DNA of 64,000 bases from Cristatella mucedo (lineage: Eukaryota > Bryozoa > Phylactolaemata > Cristatellidae). This document shows, in pieces, positions 10,845-22,624 of this stretch. Position 1 is the first letter of the stretch, and each line of letters starts with the position of its first letter. Made by a program: the position numbers and the translations under genes. The notes under the pieces are model-generated. The model did no database searches, had not been told where the DNA came from, and saw only the letters and a program-made list of their open reading frames with translations. The stretch lies in assembly GCA_009760855.2 (NCBI GenBank), contig WPIO01000021.1, positions 5,047,501 through 5,111,500 of the forward strand, given 5' to 3'.

Positions 10845-10901
10845 CGATCTGCCAGATCGAGCAGGGCTTCGATCTGCCAGATCGAGCAGGGCTTCGATCC
10901 G
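10845..10901. repeat. 25-bp tandem repeat, about 2.3 copies
   Basis: CGATCTGCCAGATCGAGCAG followed by GGCTT occurs at 10845-10869 and 10870-10894, then continues partially. The unit contains the inverted pair CGATCT/AGATCG. Confidence 0.85.
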
Positions 10902-12372
10902 GCAGCAGCTGGAGCCACGAGGCTTTCGACAGGATTCGTTCCATTCTTTCAGACCAGCTCACCCAACTTAATGGATGTGGCACTGGAGTGTCACTTTGTA
11001 GAACGAACGAGGTCGAACGGACGGACTCGTTGACTTTACAGTCGCCAGGGAAAATTCTATCTATCATTTGTGGCCAAGGTTTGACTGATGGAGACGTGTT
11101 TTAGCAAGTTTGTTCTACCCGTAGCAAACCTCGATACTGACAGTATCCGGTCCGGACAGTGCTGTTAGCATCTTTTGCTCATAGATGCCTGCCTTTGCCT
11201 ATAAGAGAGAGCATCCTCAGCTTCCCAGGAGTTGTTGATGAGGGAAATAAATTGGTGCACTCGCTCGGGTATAATATGTGGTATGTATGTCGGTGCCATC
11301 TTATATGTGTACTATTGCTGAGTGCATGGAAATTCGTGGGGTGGAGCTCTTTGAAAGATGGCCGGCGATGGGTGGGCAACTGCCGGGCAGTGTAACGTAA
11401 ACACCCAACAACTTTTAGTTGGGCTTTCTGTCGAACGACTGTCGGTGTTGGAACAGCCGGGCAGACGTGCCTGTGAGGTGCATGACATTCCCCGAGTCTT
11501 AACCGGAGTGTGGGGAGTAAGGTGCTTGCACTTCGTAGGCCCCCCGTGGTAGGTTTGAGTCCTTCAGTAAGCAATCCGATATTGCCTGCTGCAATTTAAC
11601 ACCTGCCAAGGCTGTCCGGCCACTATTTAAATGAGGCTGGTGAATGAACTGACCTTTTCTATATTCGACCTTCCCCCCCCCCCCTCTTTTTTCAACAGCT
11701 CAGTGAAAACCGGGCAGATGAAAAAGTCGGCTGCTGGTGTGAGCAAAGCTTAGTCCGACAAGCAAAACCTGCCTAAACCGTGCAAAAATCTCCAAAGCTA
11801 GGCCGAAGCGTTTTCAAGCCATCAACCTTGCAGTCATTTTAACTATCTCGGTAGAGGCAGTGTCTACTCAAGCCGCAATCTTTTGTTGTAGCTCGCAAGC
11901 GACCACTTTAAACAACAGCATACACATGCACTTGAAGGCCTGTGTCTATTCAGCCCTAGGTTAATGCAAGTAGAGCTGAACCTTGACCTCGCTTGGCTCT
12001 ACTGGCCCCAGGGCCAGCTGGATTGAGTGAGGTGCCTGGCATGCCCTTAGTGTGACCCTCTTGTGCCACCCTAGAGCAAGAGGGCCTGCTGCTTTTTCGG
12101 GGAGGGGGTGGAGGTCCACGACCCTGTGTGACCTTATCAACCCACGATTGCATTTGAGTGGTGCAAAGCTAACTTTAGTGCATGCCAAAATAAACGAAAT
12201 ATTGCTTAACATGGTAGGCAAAGTATTCTTGGTATGCTTGCGGTATGACATACTGGTAAAGCAATTATAATCGAACATGTCTGTGTGTATGACGAAAAGC
12301 ACTAGACTTATTCCTTACGAAGCGTTTCTCTGCCAGTTCTCCCAACTCATCCGTAATGACACTTTGTTGTAG

Positions 12373-13490
12373 CCGTTAAAACAGGTCGCTATTCTCACAC
12401 GAAGCGAACCCAGGATACTCTGGAGGTCAAGCGGCTGCTGCAGCAGCAGCAGGGTGAGCCGACCGAAAGCTCGCCTGAAAGCAGTGCCTGTCTTGCTGTT
12501 GTGACGGATCATCAGCCAGTAGTGGTGGCGCCAAGGCTCCAAGGCGACGGCGAAGACTGCATAATGGATGCATCGTCGCGTGCACTCGTCCAGTGCCTCG
12601 CGTCTGCATTTGAGCAGTCGTTTGCGGAAGTTGTTCCATTCTATAAGGAGCCGACGAAGATCGAGAATCTCGTTCGAGACACGCTGTGTCGGCATGGTTC
12701 GGAATGCCTCGACCGCCTAATGTTCGACGACCCCGATGAGTGGAAGAGCGTGCTGGAAATGAGAGACGGAGTCTGCAGCAGCGCGTCGCGGCCGGTGGCA
12801 GCGTGCGATTCTTGGCCTTCCGAAGGCTCTTCGGCCGAAGGCCTGATGGCGGCCATGAAACGCCAGTTGGAAAAGCTCGAGACGATGATCAGGTCCATCG
12901 TCAGCTTTGCCAAGTGCATACCGGGCTACACGAGCCTCAAGATGCACGACCAGATCGTGCTCATCAAGGCCGGCCGTGCCGAGCTGATGCACCTGGTTAA
13001 GTACAAGCAGCTTGACTTGAAGCTGTCCTGCGCGGTCGACTACGATCGCTCGAGGGACGTCGTCACGCTGATGCCTCTGTCGCTGATGCGTCGCGTCTGG
13101 CACAACGACGAGTTCTACCGGCAGTGCTGCGGCAATGCCAGGCGGCTGCAGCAGCTCGGTCTGAGTGTGTCCGAGGTCGCGCTGCTCGCCGCCGTCGCGC
13201 TGACGTCGCCCGATCGCGAGCATCTGCTCGAGCCTGAGCGAGTGCACACCATCCAGGAGACGCTGGTGGCCGCACTGCGGCACAGCATTGCCACAGATCG
13301 GCATCCCCGAGGTGACCTGCCGGCCGCCAACTGCTTTCTTGCCGAGCTGCTGCTGCAGCTACCGCTGCTTCGAACGTTCAGTCAGCAGAACCTGCTCATC
13401 GTTCAGAGCATGCAGCAGCGTTTCCCGATCGGGCTGCCACCGCTCGTTCAGGAGTGCGTGTCCTCGAGGCAGGCCGACGTGCAACTCTGA
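12373..13490 (+). CDS. NR-A exon 3: hinge and ligand-binding domain
   Basis: The acceptor is CTTTGTTGTAG|CC and the stop is TGA at 13488-13490. The exon opens with the extension KTGRYSHTKRTQD and a short polyglutamine (LLQQQQ) in the hinge, then the ligand-binding domain. The helix 3-4 signature FAKCIPGYTSLKMHDQIVLI is at about residues 364-383. Helix 12/AF-2 is LPPLVQEC at about 540-547; its glutamate and the helix 3 lysine are the expected co-activator charge clamp. So the receptor looks activation-competent, unlike Rev-erb types. The protein ends 10 residues after AF-2. No ligand can be inferred. Confidence 0.95.
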
Positions 13491-14460
13491 TGCTTGGACT
13501 TTTCAGACAGAACAGAACTGGCACGCGATGCCGACCGGTGCTGCTGGTTTGCTGCATGTGGGCATGAAGGTCAAATGTGTGCGATTGTGCGCAGTCAGGG
13601 ATGGTGGAGTATGAAGGGTGTTCCTTTTTTTAATTTTCGAATTTGATACCGTTGTTAGCTATCTATCAGTGTTAGAAGTTTTCTCCGTAGTATAAGTTGG
13701 GAGCCGTATAAGGCTATAGTTGCTGCCCCTTCATTGTGTAAAATGTGTATTAATATAATTTTTTTAAACTGGCTTTTGCCGCTAGTCACTTTGTCCTCTC
13801 TTTTGTGTTGTCGCGATGTATCGTATTCGGCTGCTGCTGAAGTCGGTCATCGATATTAATGACTCGATTGGTGCTAACGGCTGTCCTTACTGATCTGCCG
13901 GAAGGTCACAGCCTTGTTTAGCCTTGTTGAAGGTCATAGCTATTACCTTGCTTAGCCGTTTAGCCGAGACCTCGTGTGCCAGCTACCACGTGAAATGGTG
14001 CTGGCAGAGCTTACAGATATCATCAACTGCCGAGCAAATCTTTGAGGCACCGACCTCATATGGCAACGATAATTGTCGATTTGTTTTGTTCTCGAGTGTA
14101 GATGCCTCAAGAAGCACTTTGGAGCTACCCCGAATCGATTCATCACATTGCTCCCAACGTGCATCGTTTGTATGTCCGTGCTGAGGTAATGAAGTGTTAA
14201 CAAACCCCTCGGTGATTGGCTGTAGGCTCACATGCCCTATTTAGTGCAATCCAATTTGGTACTCCACTGTCCCGTACTTGATCTGTGCTATGCCAGACAC
14301 AGGTAATAATAATAATAATTATACCAATAATAATCATAATACATGCTTACAGCTTCCAAATTAATTCTTTCTCTTTCATGACACTTTAAAACAGTTCCTT
14401 TTTTATAACTTCTAACAAGGACTAGTTCAAAGCGAATGTTCCAGATGAGCTTCGGAAACA
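13491..14460 (+). other. NR-A 3' untranslated region and spacer, no gene seen
   Basis: No coding signal. T-rich stretches near 13620 and 13755 and an (ATA)n patch near 14300 are present. No clean AATAAA was found, so the 3' end of NR-A is not placed. Confidence 0.4.
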
Positions 14461-14464
14461 TTGG

Positions 14465-14610
14465 TATGTCTTAGCCCAGGATTATGATGTCACTTGGCAA
14501 CCTGGGTCATACATTTGAGTCCTGATGCAGGCAATCCCTCTTTGCTCGAAGCAAGTTGGATGATAGACTGTAAGGCTCTTCTGTGAAGCTGTTGAATCAG
14601 CAACCCTTTA
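14465..14610 (+). mobile_element. SINE-A relic, strongly diverged
   Basis: The order of words (GTCATACATTTGAGTCCTG as degraded B box, GCAATCCCTCTTTG, TGTAAGGCTCTTCTGTGAAG, CTGTTGAATCAGCAA) parallels SINE-A copies but with many changes. Confidence 0.5.
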
Positions 14611-15980
14611 CTTTACTCTTATTTTCACATGACTTAGCTACTCATATTGATAGGCCAAAAGTATGATATTGCTGTTGTCGGCCTGTTCGGTTTGTCTCCA
14701 TGTGTCGGCGTGATACTACTTGAATATATGGGGAACTTTTTCTTTCGCTATCTGAGAGCGGCTCGGTTGCCGACTCACCTGGTCTGCGCTGCTCGGTTCT
14801 GTGAGTTCAGTGTATGACGTTCTGCCTAAGTACGGCCGAATGCAAATAGCTCGGTGAGATTTGGGCACAGATCGGAGAGTTTTAGCATATGCCTCCCTAT
14901 TTGTGCTTAACTAATCAATGGAATCGACAGATTTCGGCTATTAGAAGGTTTAGTTCGTTCATTCTCTGCAAGTCGGGTGTGTTGCTTAGCACCCAAGAGG
15001 AAGTTACAATCATTGACATCAAGGTACCGACGATTCCTCGGTGCTCTTGCCGACATACCGAGCCAGCTAAGTCGAGCTAAATTTTAGCGAAGGCAGCTAC
15101 GAATAACTAGCTTGCACCCGTGAAGAATCACGGAAAACTCCCCTTTATTTGACTCAACACGGGAAAACCCGGCCCGGGCACTAAGGATTAACAGATTGAT
15201 AGCTCTTTCTTGTTTCGGTGTACGATGGTGCATGGCCGTTCTCAGTTGGTGGAGCGATTTGTCAGGTTAATTCCGATAACGAACGAGACTCCAGCCAACA
15301 TGCTAAATAGTTCACCGATTTCTGAAGGTCGGGCTGTACTTCTTATAGAGACAAGCGGCGTATGGTCGCACGAGATTAAGCAATAACTGGTCTGTGATGT
15401 CCTTTGCAACTTTTCTTATGCAGGTGGGCGTGAGTGTTCGCTGACGTAGCCGGTGAGCATGCCCCACTGACTGCCGAGCTTCGAGATCCTAGTTAACGGA
15501 GCAAAATCTGTAGAAGAAAGATTGAGTACGCATCAAATTATTTAATAATGTAATTTTTTTCTTTAAATTAGTATTATTTATCGGCACCGGGTAGCGAATC
15601 AGCATTGAGTTTCGTGTACAGAAAGTTCAACCATGCTAACCATCCTTGAAATTATTACTTGTATGGTAAGTTCCCACAAAGAATCTCGGGCAGATTCTAT
15701 TTATTCATGCCCATTGCTTACCAAGAGCAGGTGCATCAAGGCATGTTTAATTTCCACTATTATAGTGCCTCCTACAGTTACATATGCAAATTATCTCCCC
15801 CTTCTAAGGCCACATTATCGTTGCTGTGTCGTTGGAGTGTCAATAGTACTATAAAATCTTCAGTTTAAGCTCGACGTCAGTGACTGCGCCGGACTTACTA
15901 TTTAACTAACTAACCTAGCTTTTACAGGGATTAATGATGAAACTAGCTTTTTGCAGATCAGCAATTATAAAAATAATATT
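14611..15980. other. intergenic stretch, nothing recognised
   Basis: Short frames only, for example 15633-15854, with no domain. Composition is ordinary and moderately AT-rich towards 15550. No repeat shared with the rest of the window was noticed. Confidence 0.4.
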
Positions 15981-15984
15981 TGGG

Positions 15985-16140
15985 TGATTTAAAAGCCTCA
16001 TTTGTATAGCGACAGATGGTCTTTAACGGCTGTCACTACTGTTTGCAGTTGGCAATACAGGATCGCTCACTGCAGAAATTGAACCCACGACCTCGGTCGT
16101 TAAGAGTGAGCAACTTAACTCACGGCTACCACGGCTCATT
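15985..16140 (-). mobile_element. SINE-A copy, diverged
   Basis: On the minus strand: GAGCCGTGGTAGCCGTGAG head, GTCGTGGGTTCAATTTC B-box region, GCCAACTGCAAACAGTAGTGA middle, CTGTCGCTATACAAATGAGG and TTTTAAATC tail. Confidence 0.7.
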
Positions 16141-16144
16141 AGGG

Positions 16145-17540
16145 CATAGATGTTCTGCTCATTAAGACACGATTGGTTGTTTGGTGGCTTAAGCTTGCTG
16201 TTTGGTAATGCTGACGATGCTGACTCTTTCTCAGTTCTGTCAGCTGCTGACGAAAGGATTAACTGTCATACAGTTATAGTTAGAAAGTTATTACTTCTAA
16301 CCTCTGGGAGGGAAGACCCTTTCATAATCTCAAATCAATAATAAGCAGACTTGAACTGATTACAGCTCACAATGCGAAGTTTCAACAAGCACTTATAAAC
16401 CCAATTATTGACAATGCGTAATTTTCTTCTTGAAGGTTCCAGAGAACTTTAGTTAATTGTCCTTTGAATCTCCTCCTGTGCGAGGGAGGAGAGGGAAGGA
16501 CTTTTGATGTCACAGGCTGTCACTAGCTGTCACGGGCTAGAAGAGCTCCTCACATTCCCTCATCTCGCCACGTGACTTTCACGCCCCTACTATAGAGTTT
16601 ACGCCGGTTTCCACCCCGACCCCGATTGTGCCCACTTTTTCCTCCCCTGTACACGCCAGCGCTTTCTCTTGGAACTGTCAATCGCTGAAGCGGCAGAATT
16701 CGTATGAAAACCACTGACATTCATATCCTGCTCCGCCAGAGGGATTTGCACTCGCATCTGCTGATATTCACACAGCACCGACGATATCGCTGATGGGTCT
16801 GTCGTATGGACCTTAGGATGTAAAATTCTCCGAGGCTCAGGGAGCAAAAGCTGCCCGGCGTGGGGAACATTATGTATTTAGCTGGCGGAGATGCTACACC
16901 GAGCTTCTTGACCGCCTGCTCACCAGCTGGGCATCCACACTACTACCATTTAAACTGTGTAGTTTGGCGTCGACTGCACTTCGTGTGAAGCCGTTCAAAT
17001 AGATCGTCCGCCAACATTTGGGATTATTTGGCTGGATTCGGATTGCTTGTCAGTCGATTGTCTGCATTTTCAATCGATTGCTCTGTGGAGTTTAACCGCG
17101 AGACTGACTGAATTAATGGACGACGGTATCAGACGAGTCGCTCAACCGTTTTTTGACCGATTGCAGTTTACTTTGGATGCACAAAATACATCTTCTGAAG
17201 GAGTTCTCACACAAAAAATCCTCGAGTTCTGAAGCATGTTGAGGTACAAGTTCTGGTTGATAATGCTGTATTTCGTATGTACCCATGTATGTATTTATTG
17301 TATGCAGGCTCCTCCGATAACACACTGATGAGCTGTTAGAAGCATCACCGAGAGGGACCGGTGCACAGCTGTGGTCCGCCTGCGATGTGGAATGGACACA
17401 CGCCGGTAACACGCTGGTGGACAGATGGTTGATTCACCATCAGGTCGGCCTGTGCACAGTTGTGGTCCTCGATGAATCATCGGGGTCGACCAGGGGAGTG
17501 GGCAGTCGAGTGAGAGTAGGGGCCGAAGGGAGCCGTGCGC
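16145..17540. other. intergenic stretch, nothing recognised
   Basis: No domain-bearing frame and no splice-bounded exon noticed. Near 17355-17475 the words GTGCACAGCTGTGGTCC and CTGTGCACAGTTGTGGTCC are a diverged internal duplication about 95 bp apart. Confidence 0.4.
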
Positions 17541-17544
17541 TCCG

Positions 17545-17610
17545 TACGTTGGTAATAAACTGTCGGTGTTGGGCATCGGCTGGCTCTCTGCTGTGCGAAC
17601 AAATTACAAA
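17545..17610 (+). repeat. second copy of the 1085-1165 repeat
   Basis: AATAAACTGTCGGTGTTGG, CATCGGCTGGCTCTCTG and an upstream GAGCCGTGCG match the copy at 1085-1165. Confidence 0.45.
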
Positions 17611-18014
17611 TGCCAAGAATAAGACGCTGAAACATGGTGTCGAACTGGAAAAGGACACCCAGACTACGACTCCGACCATGGCCTTGTTACAGGAAGTGTG
17701 TCGCAGTATGTCTTCGCGGTACTCCACCTTTTCTTTCACTGATGCGGGAGCGGTGTTTGTCATTCCAAAAGAACTGCAACTTGGTCACCTCACTCCAAAA
17801 GAACGAGCAACTGTCTCTATGACTCAGTGGACGCGGCATTTAGCCCATTGAAGCCCGTCGACTCTCTGCCGTTTCACTCAGACTCAAAGCCTCCACATCC
17901 CTAGTCAGCCAGGGTTCGACGAATCACCGCTATCCACTCTAACTAAGCAAAAGTTGACCGGAACTCGGTGGCGAAACGGTCAAATTTCGTGCGATATTGT
18001 AGTACACGTTCATT

Positions 18015-18415
18015 ATAAGGTACCCACCAAATTGCATGCCATTTCGCTCGCACTCGTGCAAATGGTCTCAAAAGACCACAATCCACTGGAATCTGATGAC
18101 AATTCACAGGAAATCGGCTGCCCGAATCTCTAGCTGCATATTAAACTACAATACCACTTAAGTGCACCCACAAAATTTCTCGCCACTGCAATCGACTGCA
18201 GCGTCCCGGACCAAAAGCGAAATGCACCATCAGCGGTGCTGCACTTGATTGTATAGGACTGCACGAGAAAACACCAGCAATCGTACGAAACTTTGTGCGT
18301 GCACGTCAACAATAGTTTAGTGTTAATGTACAATCAAAACTGGAGCTTCGCAGAGCAGATTTCCTGCGGCTTTTCGGCCGATTCCAGTGGATTGTAGTAA
18401 ATTGTGGTACAGAAA
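18015..18415. repeat. inverted pair related to the 165-bp array
   Basis: The plus-strand block with CACAATCCACTGGAATC near 18080 and TTAAGTGCACCCACAAAATT near 18155 follows the word order of the array at 1630-2910. Its inverse, GATTCCAGTGGATTGTAG with AAAACTGGAGCTTCGCAGAG, lies at about 18335-18400. The arrangement is head to head, not tandem. Confidence 0.5.
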
Positions 18416-18814
18416 AACGTCTTTAATAGTTACTAGCTACGGACAAACCAGATCTCATAAAGTGGAAAGTTTAACACTCAAAAACGGCTCTCCCAGAAAG
18501 GCTACACCATCAGGAGCGATGATGGAGGAATGTCCTCTCAAACTGTCGCTTAGAAATGCCTACGAAAGCTGTGTTGCCGTTGTGCAATCGCTGGCAATGG
18601 TGTTGCTGTCACCTACCTCGCCAGCACAAATCTGGACGCATGCTTCTATCCGAAGGGGATGGTCACGTGCTCGCCTGAGACTTCAGGATAGGCGTGAGAG
18701 TCTCAAGATGATCAGGGGGAGGTGTCGTGGTGCCTTTAAACAGTCCTCGGTGAAATTTTTAAGGCCTGTCGCTGGGTCAACGGCTTCTGATTTAACTCGA
18801 TTTGCGTAAGGACC

Positions 18815-19150
18815 CTTGGCGTGAGAAGCTTTTGTCCCGTAGGTCCTAGATTGTGGAACTTATTTCAACGATTCTTACGCAAGGACATTTACTCTTCTGC
18901 TGCCGACTGTGGCATATTCTTTCCAGCCGTCCTGAGCTGCTACTTCCATGCTACTCACTACCTGAACTGCTCTCCTGACTCAGCTACACTTCTGACTTTC
19001 ACTCTGCTGCGTGAGTTGAAGTCTGTTGGCAAGAGAATGCGTACCGAAAGCCGCTTACGCTTTGAGTTCGCTATAGGAAACTCTCCTCCGTAACACCCAA
19101 ATAGTCTTTCTCGCTCACTTTTCGGAGTTACAGGCGGAGACACATTGCAT
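18815..19150 (+). mobile_element. LINE family B, 3' end
   Basis: Starts in a reverse-transcriptase C-terminus-like stretch (GTAGGTCCTAGATTGTGGAA) and continues with GGCAAGAGAATGCGTACCG, AAAGCCGCTTACGCTTTGAG, CTATAGGAAACTCTCC and TAACACCC. The same order recurs at 41830-42170, 44530-44740 and, inverted, at 26305-26490. Confidence 0.6.
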
Positions 19151-19483
19151 TACATGTGTACGCAGGCAATTGGCCTTGGCTTGGAAGCGACCCAGCAATG
19201 TGGGAGAAATTCTCTGTGAAGGTGAAGGCGACCGGTCCGGAGAGCCACGGTCCAGCCCACGGCTGAGGAGCTCCTAAAACCCGCGAGTTTGTATATACTG
19301 TGCATAATCCTTATGAAAATATCTACCTTGTCTGGTGGGCTTCCAGACAAGGGCGTGCCACAGCCGGCAGATGGCTTACTAATGCCGCACACGCCTCTCT
19401 CCTTACGCCTGGTAGAACCTACACGCCCAGTGGACGTTATTATGCCTGCCACGACTATCTATGCGGGGGCCAGGACAGCATAA

Positions 19484-20010
19484 TAAGAATAATAATAATA
19501 CACTTAATAAAGCGCCCTCAGAGTACTCAATCTCTCTCTAGGCGCTTTACATTTGCTGCAAAGGGATCAGCCAAACTACAGCCCCCTACGGAGAAGTCGA
19601 CGGAGCGGTCCCTTCAGGGACCCTTGCTGCCTCCCTTAACGATCGTCCGTCCACTTCTCGTTCGCACCACAGCGGCTTGTGGAGTAGACTTGGTAGCTTC
19701 GAGAGAAAAGTGGACCATCCGCTGGAAATGGAAATGTTTAGGTTCGGCACATGGCTGTGGGCGCCACAGCAGCAGCAGCCACCGCCGAAACCGCGAGAGG
19801 CAGTGACCTTGACAATGAGTAATTAGCTAGCGTTGACTTGCCATAGCGCTGCCGAAAGCCACCCCCACCACCCCGAAGCGCAGCTCCGCTCGGTGCTCGG
19901 TGGCCGTTGGTCTGCAGAGCTGCAGTCTATAGCAAATGTAAAGCGCCTAGAAAGAGATTGAGTTCTCTGAGGGCGCTTTATCAAGTGCATTATTATTATT
20001 ATTATTATCC
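19484..20010. mobile_element. element bounded by two inverted L2-type tails
   Basis: At 19484-19565 the minus-strand L2 tail is present (TAATAAAGCGCCCTCAGAG .. GGCGCTTTACATTTGCTGC). At 19925-20010 the plus-strand tail occurs (AGCAAATGTAAAGCGCCTAG .. GGGCGCTTTATCAAGTGC and ATTATTATT). About 360 bp of unrelated GC-rich DNA lies between, with both ATT microsatellite ends outward. It could be two facing 3' fragments or a palindromic non-autonomous element. Confidence 0.6.
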
Positions 20011-20292
20011 TTCTAACACCCACACTCCCTTGCAGATATGTCTGGGTGTGCACCCGATTGGCGGTTAATAATAATAATAATTGTACGTTGCAGTAGCAAA
20101 ACCGACTTCTAGCTCGTTTTTATTCGATACTACCCTAGCGGCCGTGTAAAGCGATTCGGAGACTCTAATGACTACTTAAGCCCAAGGCTTTTAAACTATG
20201 GCTTTGAGTCTTCGCTTTAAGTCACAAAACTTGATCGCGTTTACCTGTAATCTACGAAACTCTATCCAGTTAAGGTAGATGGGTAACAGTGG

Positions 20293-21915
20293 CGCATTTT
20301 ATAATAATAATAATAATAATGTACTTGATAAAGCGCCCTCAGAGAACTTAATCTCTTTCTAGGCGCTTTACATTTGCTGCAAAGGGAAGTGCAATTGAAT
20401 GGTAAGTAAAATCATGCTTGAAAAACAAACAAAATGAATAACATGGTTAGGGATGACATGCACAGGGTCAGCATGCAAATGTGGTTAGTGGCAGCATGCA
20501 CAGTGTCAGCACGCATAAGCACGTGAAGGACGAATCACAGGGACCCACTAAAGGCTGTCCTAAATAGGTGTTTTTAAGTTCCTTTTAAATGTGGTCAGGT
20601 CATGGGATGTTCAGACGCAGGTCGGGAGGGAGTTCCAGGCTTTGGGAGCATACGAACTAAATGCACGGTCTCCAAAGGATTTAAGGTTTGTACAAGGTAT
20701 TTCTAGACTGTTGGATTCCGAAAAGCGGGTGGTACGACGGGTGGCTTGGCCTGGTGGGGGAGTATATCGGAGAGATAGGCTGGAGCCATAGAATGAAGTG
20801 ACCTAAAAGTGAGCGACAAAACCTTGAAGTCAATCCGTTGCTTGACTGGTAGCCAGTGCAGGTCGGCGAGAAGTGGAGTAATGTGGCAACTGCGACGCTC
20901 ACGACAGACAAGCCTAGCTGCAGAGTTTTGCACCAGCTGCAATCGCCTGATCGCACATGCTGGTAGGCCAGTAAGCAGTGAGTTGCAGAAGTCGAGACGA
21001 GATGTCACGAATGCATGGACCAACTTAGACGTGGTATCCTTATCTAAACAACCCCGAATTTTAGCAATTTTATGAAGCTGAAAATAGGCAGATTTGACTG
21101 TGGAGCTGATATGGTCGTCTAACGAGAGGTCGCTTTGGAATATGACACCTAGATTTCGAGCTGATTCGAAAGGAGATATGCTGGCAGAGCCAATTTTGAG
21201 AGACAGCCTTTCAGATCTCTGAATCACACTGGGTTTGCCCATAACTAGTAAGTTAGTTTTGTCATCGTTTAGTTTTAGAAAATTTGCTGCCATCCATGTG
21301 CAGATGTCATCAATGCATGCAGCAAGTGAGTTGAGAGAATTCGAGGTGCTTGAAGGCTGGAGGGATCAAAGCAAAGGTACAACTGAGTGTCATCCGCATA
21401 GAAGCGAAAGCCTAGATTGTGCTTGGCAATCACATCAGCAAGAGGGAGAGTATAAACCGTGAAAAGAACCGGACCTAGCACGGAGCCCTGAGGTACTCCA
21501 TATTTCAGAGGTACTTGAGATGATCTTTGTCCATTCACGTCAATGCTCTGGAGAGATAGGACCTGAACCACCGCAGAGCAATGCCAGTGATGCCCAGGCG
21601 AGATGAGAGGCGCTCTAGAAGAACTCTGTGATCGATGGTGTCAAAAGCTGCCGAAAGATCGAGCAAAACAAGCAGAGACACCCTACCCATGTCTGCATTC
21701 CTAAGTAGGTCGTTGTATACCCTAAGCAATGCTGACTCTGTGGAGTGATTAGCTCTAAAGCCAGACGGGAACTTACTAGCAAGGTGTGAGGTTTCGATAT
21801 ATGAGTTCAGCTGGTCCGCCACGACCCGTTCCAGTGTCTTTGATAGGAATGGTAGAAGGGAGACTGGGCGGTAGTTGCTCAAGTTCTCTTGGTCTAGTGT
21901 TCCTTTCTTTTAAGG
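20293..21915 (-). mobile_element. L2-type LINE, 5'-truncated, with broken reverse transcriptase
   Basis: Read from 21915 down: NYRPVSLLPFLSKTLERVV, FRANHSTESALLRVYNDLL, LLDLSAAFDTIDHRVLLERL, a frame break near 21550, then KYGVPQGSVLGPVLFTVY, FYADDTQLYLCFDP and the thumb to about 20700. The 3' UTR ends in the GCGCC..GGCGC hairpin and an ATT microsatellite at 20293-20320. The motifs (AAFDTIDH, YGVPQGSVLGP, YADDTQL) and the tail point to the L2/CR1 group. The RT is split into frames of 115 and 196 aa, so it is dead. Confidence 0.9.
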
Positions 21916-22624
21916 CTACCACTCGTCTACGATCTGCATCACTTCAAAGCAGCATGACTGTCGCCAAACCGTTAGGCATTTATGTAGTCACTCTTGGTGT
22001 GAGAGGCGTAGGGAAGCCACATGCGGCCTCCAACTGGGTGCTTTTTGGCTACAGTTCATTCGATGGGCCTTTAAGTGGCGTGTTAGATGCGATCGCGAGT
22101 CGTGCATGTCTGTTCCCCCACCTGTCTCTCTCGTCTCTCCTATACATATTTAGTGGATGGTCTGATCTATCTGTATCTGCTCCATTGTCACGGTTCGGCT
22201 AAACTCCTGTGATTGCTGCAGTGTCTGCCTACATGCTAGACCACACTCTTCCCAACAACGCTCAATGCCGTGGCTAGGCAGCCAGCGAGTGGCGGCGGAT
22301 CGGCAGCAGCAATTCTGGATCTTCTCCGCTCATCCTGACCTTGACTATGCCTGCGCCCTAAGCGGGTCCACGTTCATAGCGGTTGAAGTTTCTATAGAAC
22401 TACCTCGGCTCACACCATACCATCTTAGGGCTCCGAACTGGTAAGACAACGCTAACCACCTGCACAGCAGTGATGGCGCACAGAATTCACCCTGCAATAC
22501 TGGTCAATTCTGATAGCTGGTCAGGGCTTCACGTGAATACTTAGTACTGACCGATCGTCACAAGTCCAACCTGCAGGTATCTCACGGCACGGTTCTGTGA
22601 GACCTCAAGCCAATTCTTTTCCGT

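Noticed and set aside
12717-13304. 195-aa minus frame opposite the NR-A ligand-binding domain
   Set aside because: Shadow of the receptor exon; a matching shadow lies opposite NR-B (32145-32717).
17387-17851. 154-aa plus frame
   Set aside because: No domain, overlaps the interspersed repeat at 17545-17610 and a local duplication.
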